NCBI RefSeq assembly: GCF_002368415.1
Contig: NZ_AP018290.1
Span: 2,235,470-2,299,469, forward strand
Direction: 5' to 3'
DNA length: 64,000 nucleotides
From: Calothrix sp. NIES-4105
GTDB taxonomy: Bacteria; Cyanobacteriota; Cyanobacteriia; Cyanobacteriales; Nostocaceae
The notes beneath the pieces were generated by a model. That model had not been told where the DNA came from. It was given only the letters and a program-made list of their open reading frames with translations, and did no database searches. Each line of letters opens with the position of its first letter. Position 1 is the stretch's first letter. This document shows, one piece after another, positions 18,501-26,862 of the stretch. A program made the position numbers and the translations under genes.

Positions 18501-19150
18501 ATAGCAATATTACAACCACTGCAGGTACTGCTGGGCAAGGTGGAAATGGAGGTAACATAGATATTAATGCTCCGTCGGGTTTTATTGTAGCCAGTAATGA
18601 AAATAATGACATCACCGCCAATGCTTTCACAGGAAGTGGTGGCAATGTCACTATCAATGCATATGGCATCTTCGGCATTGAATTTCAAAAAGAACAAACC
18701 TCAAAAAGTGATATCACTGCCAGTTCCAAATTTGGTATAAACGGCAACGTACAAATTAATACACCCAACGTTAGCCCCAAAAATGGCTTAGTCAGCTTGC
18801 CAACAGTACCAGTCGATACTAAAATAGCCTCTGGTTGTACTGCTGTTACAAGTCAGGAGCAAAGTAGCTTTGTAGTAACTGGACGTGGTGGTTTACCACT
18901 TAATCCTAGAGAAGCTTTCAACAGCAATGATACAGTTCGAGTTGATTGGGTGACTCTTAACCCAAGTAGTGACAATCGAGATGTGGAAAATATTTCCACT
19001 CATTCTACTACTACGCCTTCACAAATTGTTGAAGCTACAGGGTGGCTGATAAATACCAAAGGCGAGGTATTACTTACAGCCAACCCGCCAAATTCCACTC
19101 CGCACACTTCCAGCGTGGCGCCAACTACCTGCCAAGCTCCAGAATACTAA
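15506..19150 (+). CDS. Two-partner-secretion exoprotein 2 with two tandem TPS domains
   Basis: A 1214-residue secreted protein. A signal peptide ends near residue 51 (NFAGAQITPD). Two TPS secretion domains follow in tandem: one at about 52-200 (FNITGGMRVGNNLLHSF, LINPSGIVFGSNASLN) and one at about 230-390 (EGGTRVGSNLFHSF, LINPNGIIFGNYASLN). A long right-handed beta-helix is predicted from about 410-1110 by repeated GNAGxI/GNxGNI units and alternating hydrophobics. The C-terminal part (GWLINTKGEVLLTANPP) is typical of cyanobacterial exoproteins. Usual TPS proteins have one secretion domain. Met19 (15560) is an alternative start. It pairs with TPR-CHAT 2 upstream and converges on DUF928. Confidence 0.92.
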   Translation: MTKIIKKFIKQFAVCCSCMNYCFFRCLLSMSTMICFAVLQTLALFTNFAGAQITPDETLPVSSSVQLEGKTFNITGGMRVGNNLLHSFAEFSVPNGATAFFDATVFDDATKIQNIISRVTGKSVSNIDGLIKASGTANLFLINPSGIVFGSNASLNIGGSFVASTASSVKFADGEEYSATDPQVQPLLSVSVPVGLQYGQNPASIVNEAVNLQVQPGKTLALLPARSQIFPDNTLPSNSTVRSDLQTSVIEGGTRVGSNLFHSFESFSLPTFNSAYFNNAVDIKNIIARVTGSSPYNINGSLQTNGTANLFLINPNGIIFGNYASLNVGGSFVATTANAIQFGNQGFFSASVPNNPLPLTVDPSAFLFNQIATYPIQNYSAAPIIGFSPSKNYISTGLHVPDGQSLLLLGGNINMDGGGLNAFGGRVELGGLAGAGTVGLNTGNNLSLIFYDTVQRASVSLTNEASVYVGAATGSGSIAINAQNLNVSNQSKLYAGINEGLEPIATTAGNITLDATGAIEVNGASYIFNYVEDGALGNGGNITIKSRALSLGNDSQIGTVTYGNRNAGSVLVQASDSVSLRGTQTAIKSNVGSRGTALSILWNKPPVGNSGDITIFAKSVSLDDGAQLSTVTFGRGNAGNVLVQASESVSLSDPGTAIFSSVGFPPSTRAVGKSGNIIITDKSLAVGNSGNIAISAKSLGLTNGAQIIASSFAQGNAGSVRVQVDDSVSLIGGPMTVPTVTDPPFFGSSPTLKELSGRYINGVLNAASTGIFSTVESEALGNAGDIEITARALELSDGALIQSMTRGQGNAGNIRVDALDIVNIFGFSQKGGFSSGLLSSTEEANGQGGDITVNTNALRLSDGAVFSARTLSKSRGGNINIGANTVDLSGGGQLLTSAFSSGNAGDITVNGNDKVTIFGSDPTYTSRLSQFGSKIVDNESSNSGLFARVTGDQTANAGKLKVITGDLTLRQGTLTTETKSGEGGDITLNIRNILQLRNNSNITTTAGTAGQGGNGGNIDINAPSGFIVASNENNDITANAFTGSGGNVTINAYGIFGIEFQKEQTSKSDITASSKFGINGNVQINTPNVSPKNGLVSLPTVPVDTKIASGCTAVTSQEQSSFVVTGRGGLPLNPREAFNSNDTVRVDWVTLNPSSDNRDVENISTHSTTTPSQIVEATGWLINTKGEVLLTANPPNSTPHTSSVAPTTCQAPEY

Positions 19151-19539
19151 TTCTCTTGTGGAACAGGCGTCTCGCCTGTACAGCAATATATTTTTCTTGA
19201 CCACAAAGACACAGAGACACAGAGGAAAGAAAAATAAACCACGCTCGTCACAAAGAACACAAAGAAAGAACTATTAAGATATAACCTAATACTTGATTAA
19301 AATCCCCCCAACCCCCCGCGTGGAAGGGGGGCTAAGAGTTGATTTACAAACTAAACATCAAGTCAGTGTAGGTTGGGTGTAGCGGCAGCGTAACCCAACA
19401 TTATTTGTTTAGAGTTGGGTTCCGCAAAGCCTTCACCCAACCTACGTTATAGGTAATTAATATTTACTTCATAAATGACCTTTAAAAGCCGCTCTTTTCC
19501 CCCCTTCCACGCGGGGGGTCAGGGGGGATCGATAATTAA
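19151..19539. repeat. Repeat cluster with nested inverted repeats
   Basis: 389 nt without a gene. In order: an R3 palindrome (19163-19182), R8 units (19200-19270), a left arm rich in CCCCCC/GGAAGGGGGG (19302-19338), a nested R6 inverted repeat GTAGGTTGGGTG..CACCCAACCTAC (19368-19445) with its own inner ACCCAAC/GTTGGGT stem, and the complementary right arm (19494-19529). The GC-rich arms match over about 36 nt. Confidence 0.8.
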
Positions 19540-20340
19540 TTATTGTGATAGTTTACAGCAATCAACTATCGGTTCTGCGGCAATATTTTGCAAGCCTACA
19601 GACCCCAACAAACTAGCCCAGTCGCTGGTTAAGGACGCATCCTGTGGTTTTATGCGGCGTTCCTTAGCTAGAGTGGTCAACGCTTCATACCAAACACCAT
19701 TATCAGCATAAAGCGCAACTTGCTGCTGTGGTGTTGCTTTGTCTAACTCACTTTGAACAATAGAGTTAAGTGGCTGAAGTTGTACGTCCCCTTCTACAGA
19801 AGTCAAAAATTCATTGTCCTGCTGGCAGTAAATGTTGAAATACCAGCGATACTGCTTACCAATTTTTAGTGGCTCTGATGTGGATGGCAGTTCAACGCCT
19901 ACTACTCCTGGTGTTCCTGTTAAAGGAGTTTTGTAGATAGTCTGGTTGTTTTCATCTTCTAGCACTAACTTTGCGTAGGTAGAGCCAGACTTATAAGGAA
20001 CATAAAACCAAAAGGTGGGACGTATTTGGGTCGTTAATCCTAAAACTAATTGTGTAGAATATTCAGGCGCCAAGGCTGTAAGTACCTTTTCTCTGGACTG
20101 CGTGTTCTGTGTATTTACATTCATACAACCGCGACTTCCACCTGCTTTACGCTGACTTGGGGCGCCGATATTTGGCGGTGGCGGGGGTGTCTTGAAAATC
20201 AGTGGTTTTTGAGATTGTTGCCTGAGATTGAAAGTTGGGCGTGGTGTCGAATTTGTTGGTTTAGCAAGCTGTGCTTGTACTGGCGTGCAGGTAACAAGTG
20301 CGAATGCAATCACTAAGAAAAGTCCAATATACTTAGTCAT
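19540..20340 (-). CDS. DUF928 family secreted protein
   Basis: A 266-residue protein. A signal peptide spans residues 1-23 (ending PVQAQ), then a proline-rich linker (TPPPPPNIG, about 50-58). A conserved DUF928 domain starts near RGCMNVN and includes TFWFYVPY, PLKIGKQYRWYFNIYC and a C-terminal helical part. DUF928 is found almost only in cyanobacteria, often near CHAT, CHASE2 and hemagglutinin-like genes; its function is unknown. It follows the CHAT-CHASE2 gene by 142 nt on the same strand and is probably the last gene of the sigma-like/DUF1822/CHASE2 operon. Confidence 0.88.
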   Translation of the reverse strand: MTKYIGLFLVIAFALVTCTPVQAQLAKPTNSTPRPTFNLRQQSQKPLIFKTPPPPPNIGAPSQRKAGGSRGCMNVNTQNTQSREKVLTALAPEYSTQLVLGLTTQIRPTFWFYVPYKSGSTYAKLVLEDENNQTIYKTPLTGTPGVVGVELPSTSEPLKIGKQYRWYFNIYCQQDNEFLTSVEGDVQLQPLNSIVQSELDKATPQQQVALYADNGVWYEALTTLAKERRIKPQDASLTSDWASLLGSVGLQNIAAEPIVDCCKLSQ

Positions 20341-20482
20341 GACTCAAAATATAATATGCTGCTGTTTTTTGATTACCACTACCACACCTACTAAAAACCT
20401 GATAAAAGCTGGTAATAACTTATAAAATCATTACCGCGCTTCAGTTACGGAACCACGGTGACTGTTCCTAAATTCGTAACCT

Positions 20483-22837
20483 TCATTTCTTCTCGTTCAA
20501 GTGGGACTTGAGTTTCAGTAGAGTTGCCCCTGTACCAATTAAAGCAAATACCGATGGAACAAGTTGTACCCAACACCCTTGTATTAATAAGTAATAACAA
20601 ACTCCGTATAAACTCAGAAGCGCCACTCCAGACACCAATCCCAACTGGGTTGACCGGAAACGCCAAGCAATTGTTCCTCCAATAAAAGCCCAACTCCAAA
20701 CCCAAAAAACTGCGCTCCAAAAAGGCAAAACCCACAACAAAGGTCGCCCATCCAAAACTGCACTAAGCATCTGACTCACCATCTGAGCATGAACAATCAC
20801 TCCTGGCATTTCGTTACCATAGGGAGTAAGAAAATTATTACTTGCACTGTCAGCAGTAACGCCAATCAAAATAATCCGATTCTTAACTATATCGGGGTTG
20901 ACTTTACCCCTTAGCACATCTTTTAAACTGACTTGCTCGGCAACTTCTGTTGGAGAAGCAGAGGAACGGTAATTAAGTAATATTTGATACCCATTATCAT
21001 CAAATTGTTGATAGGCGCCCATGTGCGAGCGCAACTGCCGAAAAACAACATTGCCCAGTTGCAATCCTTGTTGGGTGTACCTAACTTTAATGCCTAGAGA
21101 CTGTAAATAATGGAATGCTAACTGAGCGCTAAGGGCGTAGGGTGTGGTACAAGGAGATGTGGAACTTGGTTCCATTGCAATTAAATGGCGCCGCACAATG
21201 CCACCTGGGTCAACTACAAAATCACCAAACCCTTGGCGTTCTTTGGGAATTTCTTTTGGCGGTGCAATACCGACTTTTCGGTTCGCTTCACTAGCTTCGC
21301 AAATGGCAAAGAAGCGATCGCTTTGCTGCAAATAAGTTGCTAATTCTGGATATTTGGCATCTACAGGAAAATCCCGATAGATATCTAGACCAATGACTCG
21401 CGGTTTATAAGACTCAAGTTTCTCCAAAAGGCGCCCCAATGCCAGATCAGATAGCGAACCCTTTCTCTGCTGTTGTTCTGGCAGTTGAAAATCGTTTTCG
21501 GTGACGGTAACTACCAAAATTCGATTATCTTTTTTTTCAGTTGGTCGTAGCCGCATTAAATGGTCGAAAGCTTGTAATTCCCATGCTTGTAACAACCCCA
21601 GTGTAAACGCCCCCATTACTAAGCTTGTTACTATAAAACTAATAATCAAAACCGTTTTGAAATGAACTTTGGGTTGGGAGTTTCTTAGGCGAATGGGTTG
21701 GCGATTACGCTTAATTTTACCTTGCAACTCTTTCCAAGTTAGCGACACCTCAGCAGAGTTCTGGCAAATTACAGGTAACCAGCTGGCGCCAGGAAACTCG
21801 CTTTCCAAACCTTGTAATTGTTCTCGTGCTTCTCGTACTGCTAAATAAAATGATTTTCCATTAGCAAATCCCCTCAAAAAGCGTTTTAAAAATTCTTGCG
21901 CTACTTTATCTGGTACAGGTTCTCGCATGACAATTATTTGGGGAATATGCAAATCATCAAGTTGCTGTGCTAGTCCCAACCCATCACAAGAATTAAAAAT
22001 TGCTAGTTGTAAACCATTAGCAATAGCTTTTTTAAGCGCGTTTCTTAACTGGGTAATCGTTAAACTCTCAGTTGAGTTAATGTAGATATTACCTGTTTCT
22101 CCATCTGTACTCGAACTATGTCCTGCAAAAAAGAATATATCCCATCCCTGTTCATCCCAAAGCAGTTCATTTAATTGCTGACGCTTTGGTTCGACTATAA
22201 ATACTGTTTCTACTCCTGGTAAACTAGATAATAATTTTCTATCTTCGTTAATATCAATACCTGTACTATCTCCTAAAATAGCTAGTATTCTAATGGCTTG
22301 TGTTAAACTTTTTTTTTGAAGTCCTGCTTCAAATTCAATCGGACTTAGAGCGACTTCTGCTTGAGTATAATCTCGAAAAAAACGCCAAATATGCCAAGGC
22401 AATCTTCTAAGATAAATATTTTCGGTTGAAATAATCACGCGAATTTCATCATTATAAGCCAACCGCATTCGCAGTTGACGGTCAATATTACGAAAATCTT
22501 CGGCATCTAACCAATTATCGATTTGATTTTGTAACTCTTCACATACCTGATAAAACTCCGCATCCGAAACATGAGTTACATCGGCATTATCAATGATGAT
22601 ATATTCATCATCGAACTGGGAATTACGCAAACCAATATTAATCGCACGAGCTTCATAAATTAAATCGTATAGCAATTGCCAACGACGGTAAAGGTCGATA
22701 ATATTAGGAGCAGCAGGTAAACTTCCTTGAAATTGTCTCCAGTTGGAGTCATTCTCATCCTGTAGCTGAACACTAACATGAGGAAATCCATCCTGCAAAG
22801 TACCTTTTCCTAAGTTTAAGACAACGAGTTTACTCAT
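20483..22837 (-). CDS. CHAT-CHASE2 membrane protein
   Basis: Start chosen at 22837 (MSKLVVLNLG), 784 residues. It overlaps the upstream DUF1822 gene by 8 nt, implying coupled translation. Order: N-terminal CHAT domain with candidate dyad His240 (FFFAGHSSS) and Cys284 (FNSCDG); a membrane helix at about 395-420; an extracytoplasmic CHASE2 sensor at about 420-690 (starting near LQAWELQAFDHLMRLRP); and three C-terminal membrane helices (about 695-775). CHASE2 usually drives a kinase or cyclase; no such output domain follows here, so the cytoplasmic CHAT peptidase may be the output. The signal is unknown. Confidence 0.9.
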   Translation of the reverse strand: MSKLVVLNLGKGTLQDGFPHVSVQLQDENDSNWRQFQGSLPAAPNIIDLYRRWQLLYDLIYEARAINIGLRNSQFDDEYIIIDNADVTHVSDAEFYQVCEELQNQIDNWLDAEDFRNIDRQLRMRLAYNDEIRVIISTENIYLRRLPWHIWRFFRDYTQAEVALSPIEFEAGLQKKSLTQAIRILAILGDSTGIDINEDRKLLSSLPGVETVFIVEPKRQQLNELLWDEQGWDIFFFAGHSSSTDGETGNIYINSTESLTITQLRNALKKAIANGLQLAIFNSCDGLGLAQQLDDLHIPQIIVMREPVPDKVAQEFLKRFLRGFANGKSFYLAVREAREQLQGLESEFPGASWLPVICQNSAEVSLTWKELQGKIKRNRQPIRLRNSQPKVHFKTVLIISFIVTSLVMGAFTLGLLQAWELQAFDHLMRLRPTEKKDNRILVVTVTENDFQLPEQQQRKGSLSDLALGRLLEKLESYKPRVIGLDIYRDFPVDAKYPELATYLQQSDRFFAICEASEANRKVGIAPPKEIPKERQGFGDFVVDPGGIVRRHLIAMEPSSTSPCTTPYALSAQLAFHYLQSLGIKVRYTQQGLQLGNVVFRQLRSHMGAYQQFDDNGYQILLNYRSSASPTEVAEQVSLKDVLRGKVNPDIVKNRIILIGVTADSASNNFLTPYGNEMPGVIVHAQMVSQMLSAVLDGRPLLWVLPFWSAVFWVWSWAFIGGTIAWRFRSTQLGLVSGVALLSLYGVCYYLLIQGCWVQLVPSVFALIGTGATLLKLKSHLNEKK

Positions 22838-24080
22838 GTTGAGAAGAATCAAGTGGTTGAATCGAGAAGTATTCTGTAATACTGAAATTATCAAGAGCTA
22901 CTTGAATGCTAAAACCTTTTCCGCTTGGGCAAATAAATCTTTTTAGCTGAATAAAATTATCTTGACTGCGAGATTCTAATGTTTGAAGAACTGTCCCAAA
23001 GTCAGAAAGTAAACTTAATTTAATCTTTGATGGTAGAAAATCTTCTCCATTCGCTGGATGCAACTGAACGCGAATACCAACTTTCTGTTGTTCCTCTTGG
23101 CTTAAACCAAGTAACAAAGCTACACATTGATTACCAAGTTGCATTCCCAAATCAATTAACTTTACCCTTTCAGCAGCGGCGCCTGTAATATGAACTTCAC
23201 GCTGTCTAAAAGCAAAAGCTATGTTTTGAGATTCGGAATTGATAACTGTATTGATAGACTCCCACCCGACTTCAAATATATTTCGCAACCAATTGCTTAA
23301 GTTTACTACTGATTTAGGGTTTTCGTTCAACTGAGCTATACGTCGCTGGTATAACTGTTGGCGCCATTGATGATTATCTATTAATGATGCCCATTTCTCA
23401 AAAGGCAAGTTATGCTGTCTTGGAGAAATCGATGGATTGCCTAAAAGTTGTAATAATACTTGAGCTTCAGTTTCAGATAAAGTAGATAATTGTGGGATTT
23501 GAGAACGCACATCAATTTCCTGAATGACCTGCATCAAAGTCAGGTTTTCTGTTAAATGCTCTACTGGCATTAAATAACTACGATTTTGGTTACTTGCTTT
23601 ACATTTAAGTTGACGATGAGTAGTAAAACCACGAACGCTCATCCAACACTCCGAATCATCTATTCCCAGATTTACTTGCACCGCTAAATAATAATCACCC
23701 GCAAAGCTAGGAATATCTACCCACTCTTGAGGTACGCACAACTCTTCTAAATAGCTTGTCTCGCTAGGAATTAATACAATTCGTTTCTCACCTAGTCCAA
23801 TTGTCGCACCATTAACCACTTCCCAAATATTGTGTAAACTATCGGAGTTAGGTATTTGGGGTTGAGGTGTAGATTCTTCAGAAAGCCACTCTTCAATAAA
23901 ATTTAAGAAAGTATGCACAACAATGTGGTTTAGATAAGCATTATAACGTGAAAGTGTATTAGAATGACGTTGAGCTTGCTCCCAGGCTTGGTGTTTTTCC
24001 ATCGCTGAAATCTGTAGCCACAATCGGTTGGGATGCGCTTTTTCTAACTCATTCAAACAATGCATAATTAAGTACCTCAT
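22830..24080 (-). CDS. DUF1822 family protein
   Basis: 416 residues from the ATG at 24080. That ATG shares one base with the upstream stop (TAATG), favouring this start over the ATG at 24101. The central region has family features: VVNGATIGLGEKRIVLIPSE, a SFAGDYYLAVQVN strand pair and WMSVRGFTTHRQLK. DUF1822 proteins are cyanobacterial, of unknown function, and commonly lie beside sigma-like and CHASE2 genes. No signal peptide or membrane helix, so probably cytoplasmic. Overlap at both ends ties it tightly into the three-gene operon. Confidence 0.88.
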   Translation of the reverse strand: MRYLIMHCLNELEKAHPNRLWLQISAMEKHQAWEQAQRHSNTLSRYNAYLNHIVVHTFLNFIEEWLSEESTPQPQIPNSDSLHNIWEVVNGATIGLGEKRIVLIPSETSYLEELCVPQEWVDIPSFAGDYYLAVQVNLGIDDSECWMSVRGFTTHRQLKCKASNQNRSYLMPVEHLTENLTLMQVIQEIDVRSQIPQLSTLSETEAQVLLQLLGNPSISPRQHNLPFEKWASLIDNHQWRQQLYQRRIAQLNENPKSVVNLSNWLRNIFEVGWESINTVINSESQNIAFAFRQREVHITGAAAERVKLIDLGMQLGNQCVALLLGLSQEEQQKVGIRVQLHPANGEDFLPSKIKLSLLSDFGTVLQTLESRSQDNFIQLKRFICPSGKGFSIQVALDNFSITEYFSIQPLDSSQHE

Positions 24081-25687
24081 TATTTCGATGGTAGTTGCCA
24101 AACTTTTAATGATTCTTCTAATACTGGTTGTAATGCTTCCAAGTATGTTTGAGACGAAATTTTTAAATTATTACAAGCCGATTTTATAATTTGTTTACAC
24201 GTATTAGATAACCATACATTTAAATATTGAATGATAATACAATCTATTTCTTTGATTAAATAATGTTCTAACTGAGCTTTAGCATTATCGGTAATCAATG
24301 CTAAATCTAGTTCAGTTATTTGGAGTTGATGAGCAATATCTTTTTGATGCATCTTTTGTCCATAACACAATCGCAACGCCTCTTTTTCTAGTTGTTCGAG
24401 TTTATTAACAGCCTCAACTAAAGCAATATTAATTAAATCGGAATAAACCGGAGACTGATAACTAGTAACTAGCCATCCAGTTACATATTGAGCTACCCAC
24501 TCCGATGGCTGACTTAGTTGAGATAAACTTTTTATAAGTTTCAACTCAATAGTTTTCAATCGAGCCGCAATCGCTCCCTGAGTAAGCTTAAAATTATTTG
24601 CTATCTGTGTCTGATTAAGTTCAAATCCATAATAAAGTAATAATATTTTTTGTTGGTTTAGTTTTAGAGAATACAACTGCTGCATCAATGCGGCTTCAGC
24701 TTTATTTACTAAACTTGTATCTTTAGTAGAACTACTTAAACCTACTTCAAAAACCTCTTGATATGGAGATTCAAACTCACGACCATCATCTTGCAGCGCT
24801 TCTAAAGAAAAGCTAGATGCAATTGATTTTGGGTAATTATATAGTGCTGCAATACAAACTTGTATCCACACTTTTAATTGTTCAACTGTAATGTTTCCAC
24901 CAGCAGCTACTTCATGAGGGGCGCCCGAAAGCAACTTTTCAGTATTATAGTAATTAACCACCTCCATTAAGTCTGTCTCCGAAGGTTCCGGATACTTCTT
25001 ACCTTTTTTTACAGCAGGGTTTTGAAGCTGGTTCATTTGATAAACTTGTTTAAAATATTTGCGTGCAAACAAAAATTTAGAAATTTCTAGTTCGCTTCTG
25101 CCATCCCGAAATAGTGCTTCTTTTAGCTCTTTATCGCTTTTATGTATAAATAACCGCCATGTTGAAAACTTACCAATAGAGGTCTTGTCTTTAACAGTAT
25201 TGATGAGAATTTTAGTAATATAGGTATCTAACAAAGAGTTGACATTATTATATTGAACTAAAACATTTTTAAATTTATCGCGGTCATAAATGAGGCATCG
25301 AGCCAAAAATATCAATTCTTCCCAAGATTGAGAATTCTCGGCTTTCCAGACATTAAGCGCAGCATAGTAGCAACTTTCCTCACAGTAAACAGCCAAGTGT
25401 TCCCATGCCTTTTGCACTCGGTTGTTTGGTTCCCAGTTTTCTTGAGGTGGTAGGTCATAAACAGCCATATCTATCCAAAACTGCACCAATTCCCTGATAT
25501 TATCCTTCTGGTTAGACAAAAATATAAACTTCTCATGCCTGCTTTTATATAACTCAATATTGCGTTGCAAATAAACTTCAGGTTTCCATCGAATTGCTAA
25601 ATTAACATTGCTATTCCCTAAATCCATATATTGATAAAATTTTTCTAGAGTTCCCCTGTAGGGAAGTTTGAGTAAGTAGTTGAGCAT
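24080..25687 (-). CDS. Sigma-70-like protein with two region-4-type HTH segments
   Basis: Start at 25687 (MLNYLLKLPYRG): GGAGGT lies 4-5 nt before this ATG, whereas the ATG at 25747 has no site. 535 residues. No clear region 2 or 3 is visible. Two segments resemble sigma region 4 helix-turn-helix units: about 340-385 (LNQQKILLLYYGFELNQTQI) and about 430-475 (LEKEALRLCYGQKMHQKDI). The N-terminal 300 residues are helical and unassigned. It begins the operon with DUF1822, CHAT-CHASE2 and perhaps DUF928, so it may be a dedicated transcription or partner-binding factor. True sigma activity is uncertain. Confidence 0.75.
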   Translation of the reverse strand: MLNYLLKLPYRGTLEKFYQYMDLGNSNVNLAIRWKPEVYLQRNIELYKSRHEKFIFLSNQKDNIRELVQFWIDMAVYDLPPQENWEPNNRVQKAWEHLAVYCEESCYYAALNVWKAENSQSWEELIFLARCLIYDRDKFKNVLVQYNNVNSLLDTYITKILINTVKDKTSIGKFSTWRLFIHKSDKELKEALFRDGRSELEISKFLFARKYFKQVYQMNQLQNPAVKKGKKYPEPSETDLMEVVNYYNTEKLLSGAPHEVAAGGNITVEQLKVWIQVCIAALYNYPKSIASSFSLEALQDDGREFESPYQEVFEVGLSSSTKDTSLVNKAEAALMQQLYSLKLNQQKILLLYYGFELNQTQIANNFKLTQGAIAARLKTIELKLIKSLSQLSQPSEWVAQYVTGWLVTSYQSPVYSDLINIALVEAVNKLEQLEKEALRLCYGQKMHQKDIAHQLQITELDLALITDNAKAQLEHYLIKEIDCIIIQYLNVWLSNTCKQIIKSACNNLKISSQTYLEALQPVLEESLKVWQLPSK

Positions 25688-26248
25688 ACTGACCTCCGTC
25701 ATGCGCGCGTATGGATATAATAAATCTACCTGTAAAATAGATAACATGACTTTTCATACTAAGGAAACTCTAGAGTTTGTGTAGTGTAAACTACATTTAG
25801 TCAGTCAGGAACACTTACGTGAAAAGCCATAGTGATTAACTTTCCCCATAAAAGTTTCATCTTACATACTTAATAGGTTTGCTACTAGTCGTTTTATTAA
25901 GATTTCATTTAAAATAATTTCTCTACCGCTACATAAAATAAATTGTTACATAGGATAGGCGTTGATGCCATCTAGAATTTTTAAACATGCTTTGGTGCCG
26001 TTGTCAACAAACGAAAATATATGTAATTACTCCCTTCACGCTCAAAAAATACCCAATGAACGAACCGCTGCATGACGCTGCATTACGCTAAGGAAGAAAA
26101 ATTTATAGGTAATCTTCTAGCAGGAAGGGAGTAGCTCCGAAGGGGTAGAATCTTTCTTTTCTTTCTTTGTGCCCTTTGTGCCCTTTGTGGTTCGTTACAT
26201 AGGTTTAGTATGTGTTGGGTTCCGCAAAGCCTCCGCCCAACCTACGCT
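25688..26248. other. Intergenic region upstream of the sigma-like gene and downstream of ureG
   Basis: 561 nt. Near 25688-25950 is the AT-rich promoter side of the sigma-like operon. An inverted pair ACTCCCTTC (about 26030) and GAAGGGAGT (about 26123) brackets roughly 100 nt with no open gene. R8 units (26155-26200) and an R6 copy (26213-26245) follow and abut the ureG stop. Confidence 0.6.
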
Positions 26249-26848
26249 CTAACTATCTCTTACATGCAACGACACAAACTTAATCACATCACTTAACCCA
26301 TCCTGAACTTTCAAATTAGTAAAAACAAAAGGTTTATCACCGCGCATTTTCTTAGCATCACGTTCCATCACATTTAGATCGGCGCCAACATAAGGTGCCA
26401 AATCCGTTTTATTAATTACCAGCAAATCAGATTTAGTAATACCTGGCCCACCTTTGCGGGGAATTTTATCACCAGCGGCAACATCAATAACATAAATAGT
26501 TAAATCAACTAATTCCGGACTAAAGGTAGCAGCTAAATTATCTCCACCACTTTCCAAAAATACTAAATGTAAATTTTCAAAGCGTGTTTCTAACTGTTCG
26601 ATAGCAGCTAAATTCATCGAAGCATCTTCACGAATAGCGGTGTGAGGACATCCACCAGTTTCCACACCTAGAATACGGTCTTTTGACAGTGCTTGCGAGC
26701 GAACTAAAAACTGCGCGTCTTCCTGGGTATATATATCGTTTGTTACCACAGCCAAATTATACTCGTCACGCATTGCCTTACACAGCGCATCGACTAACGC
26801 TGTTTTCCCTGAACCAACTGGCCCTGCAACCCCAACTCGAAAAGTCAT
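26249..26848 (-). CDS. ureG: Urease accessory GTPase UreG
   Basis: A 199-residue GTPase that powers nickel delivery to apo-urease. Visible are the P-loop GPVGSGKT (residues 9-16), the nickel-binding CPH motif in [29 protein letters not shown], and the guanine-specificity segment NKTD. Length is normal. It lies 14 nt after ureF in a ureE-ureF-ureG operon. Structural ureABC and ureD are not in the window, and dispersed urease genes are common in cyanobacteria. Confidence 0.97.
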   Translation of the reverse strand: MTFRVGVAGPVGSGKTALVDALCKAMRDEYNLAVVTNDIYTQEDAQFLVRSQALSKDRILGVETGGCPHTAIREDASMNLAAIEQLETRFENLHLVFLESGGDNLAATFSPELVDLTIYVIDVAAGDKIPRKGGPGITKSDLLVINKTDLAPYVGADLNVMERDAKKMRGDKPFVFTNLKVQDGLSDVIKFVSLHVRDS

Positions 26849-26862
26849 ATATATATAGTAAG

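Noticed and set aside
19302-19529. Insertion sequence
   Set aside because: No transposase is encoded within or near the inverted arms; kept only as a repeat structure.
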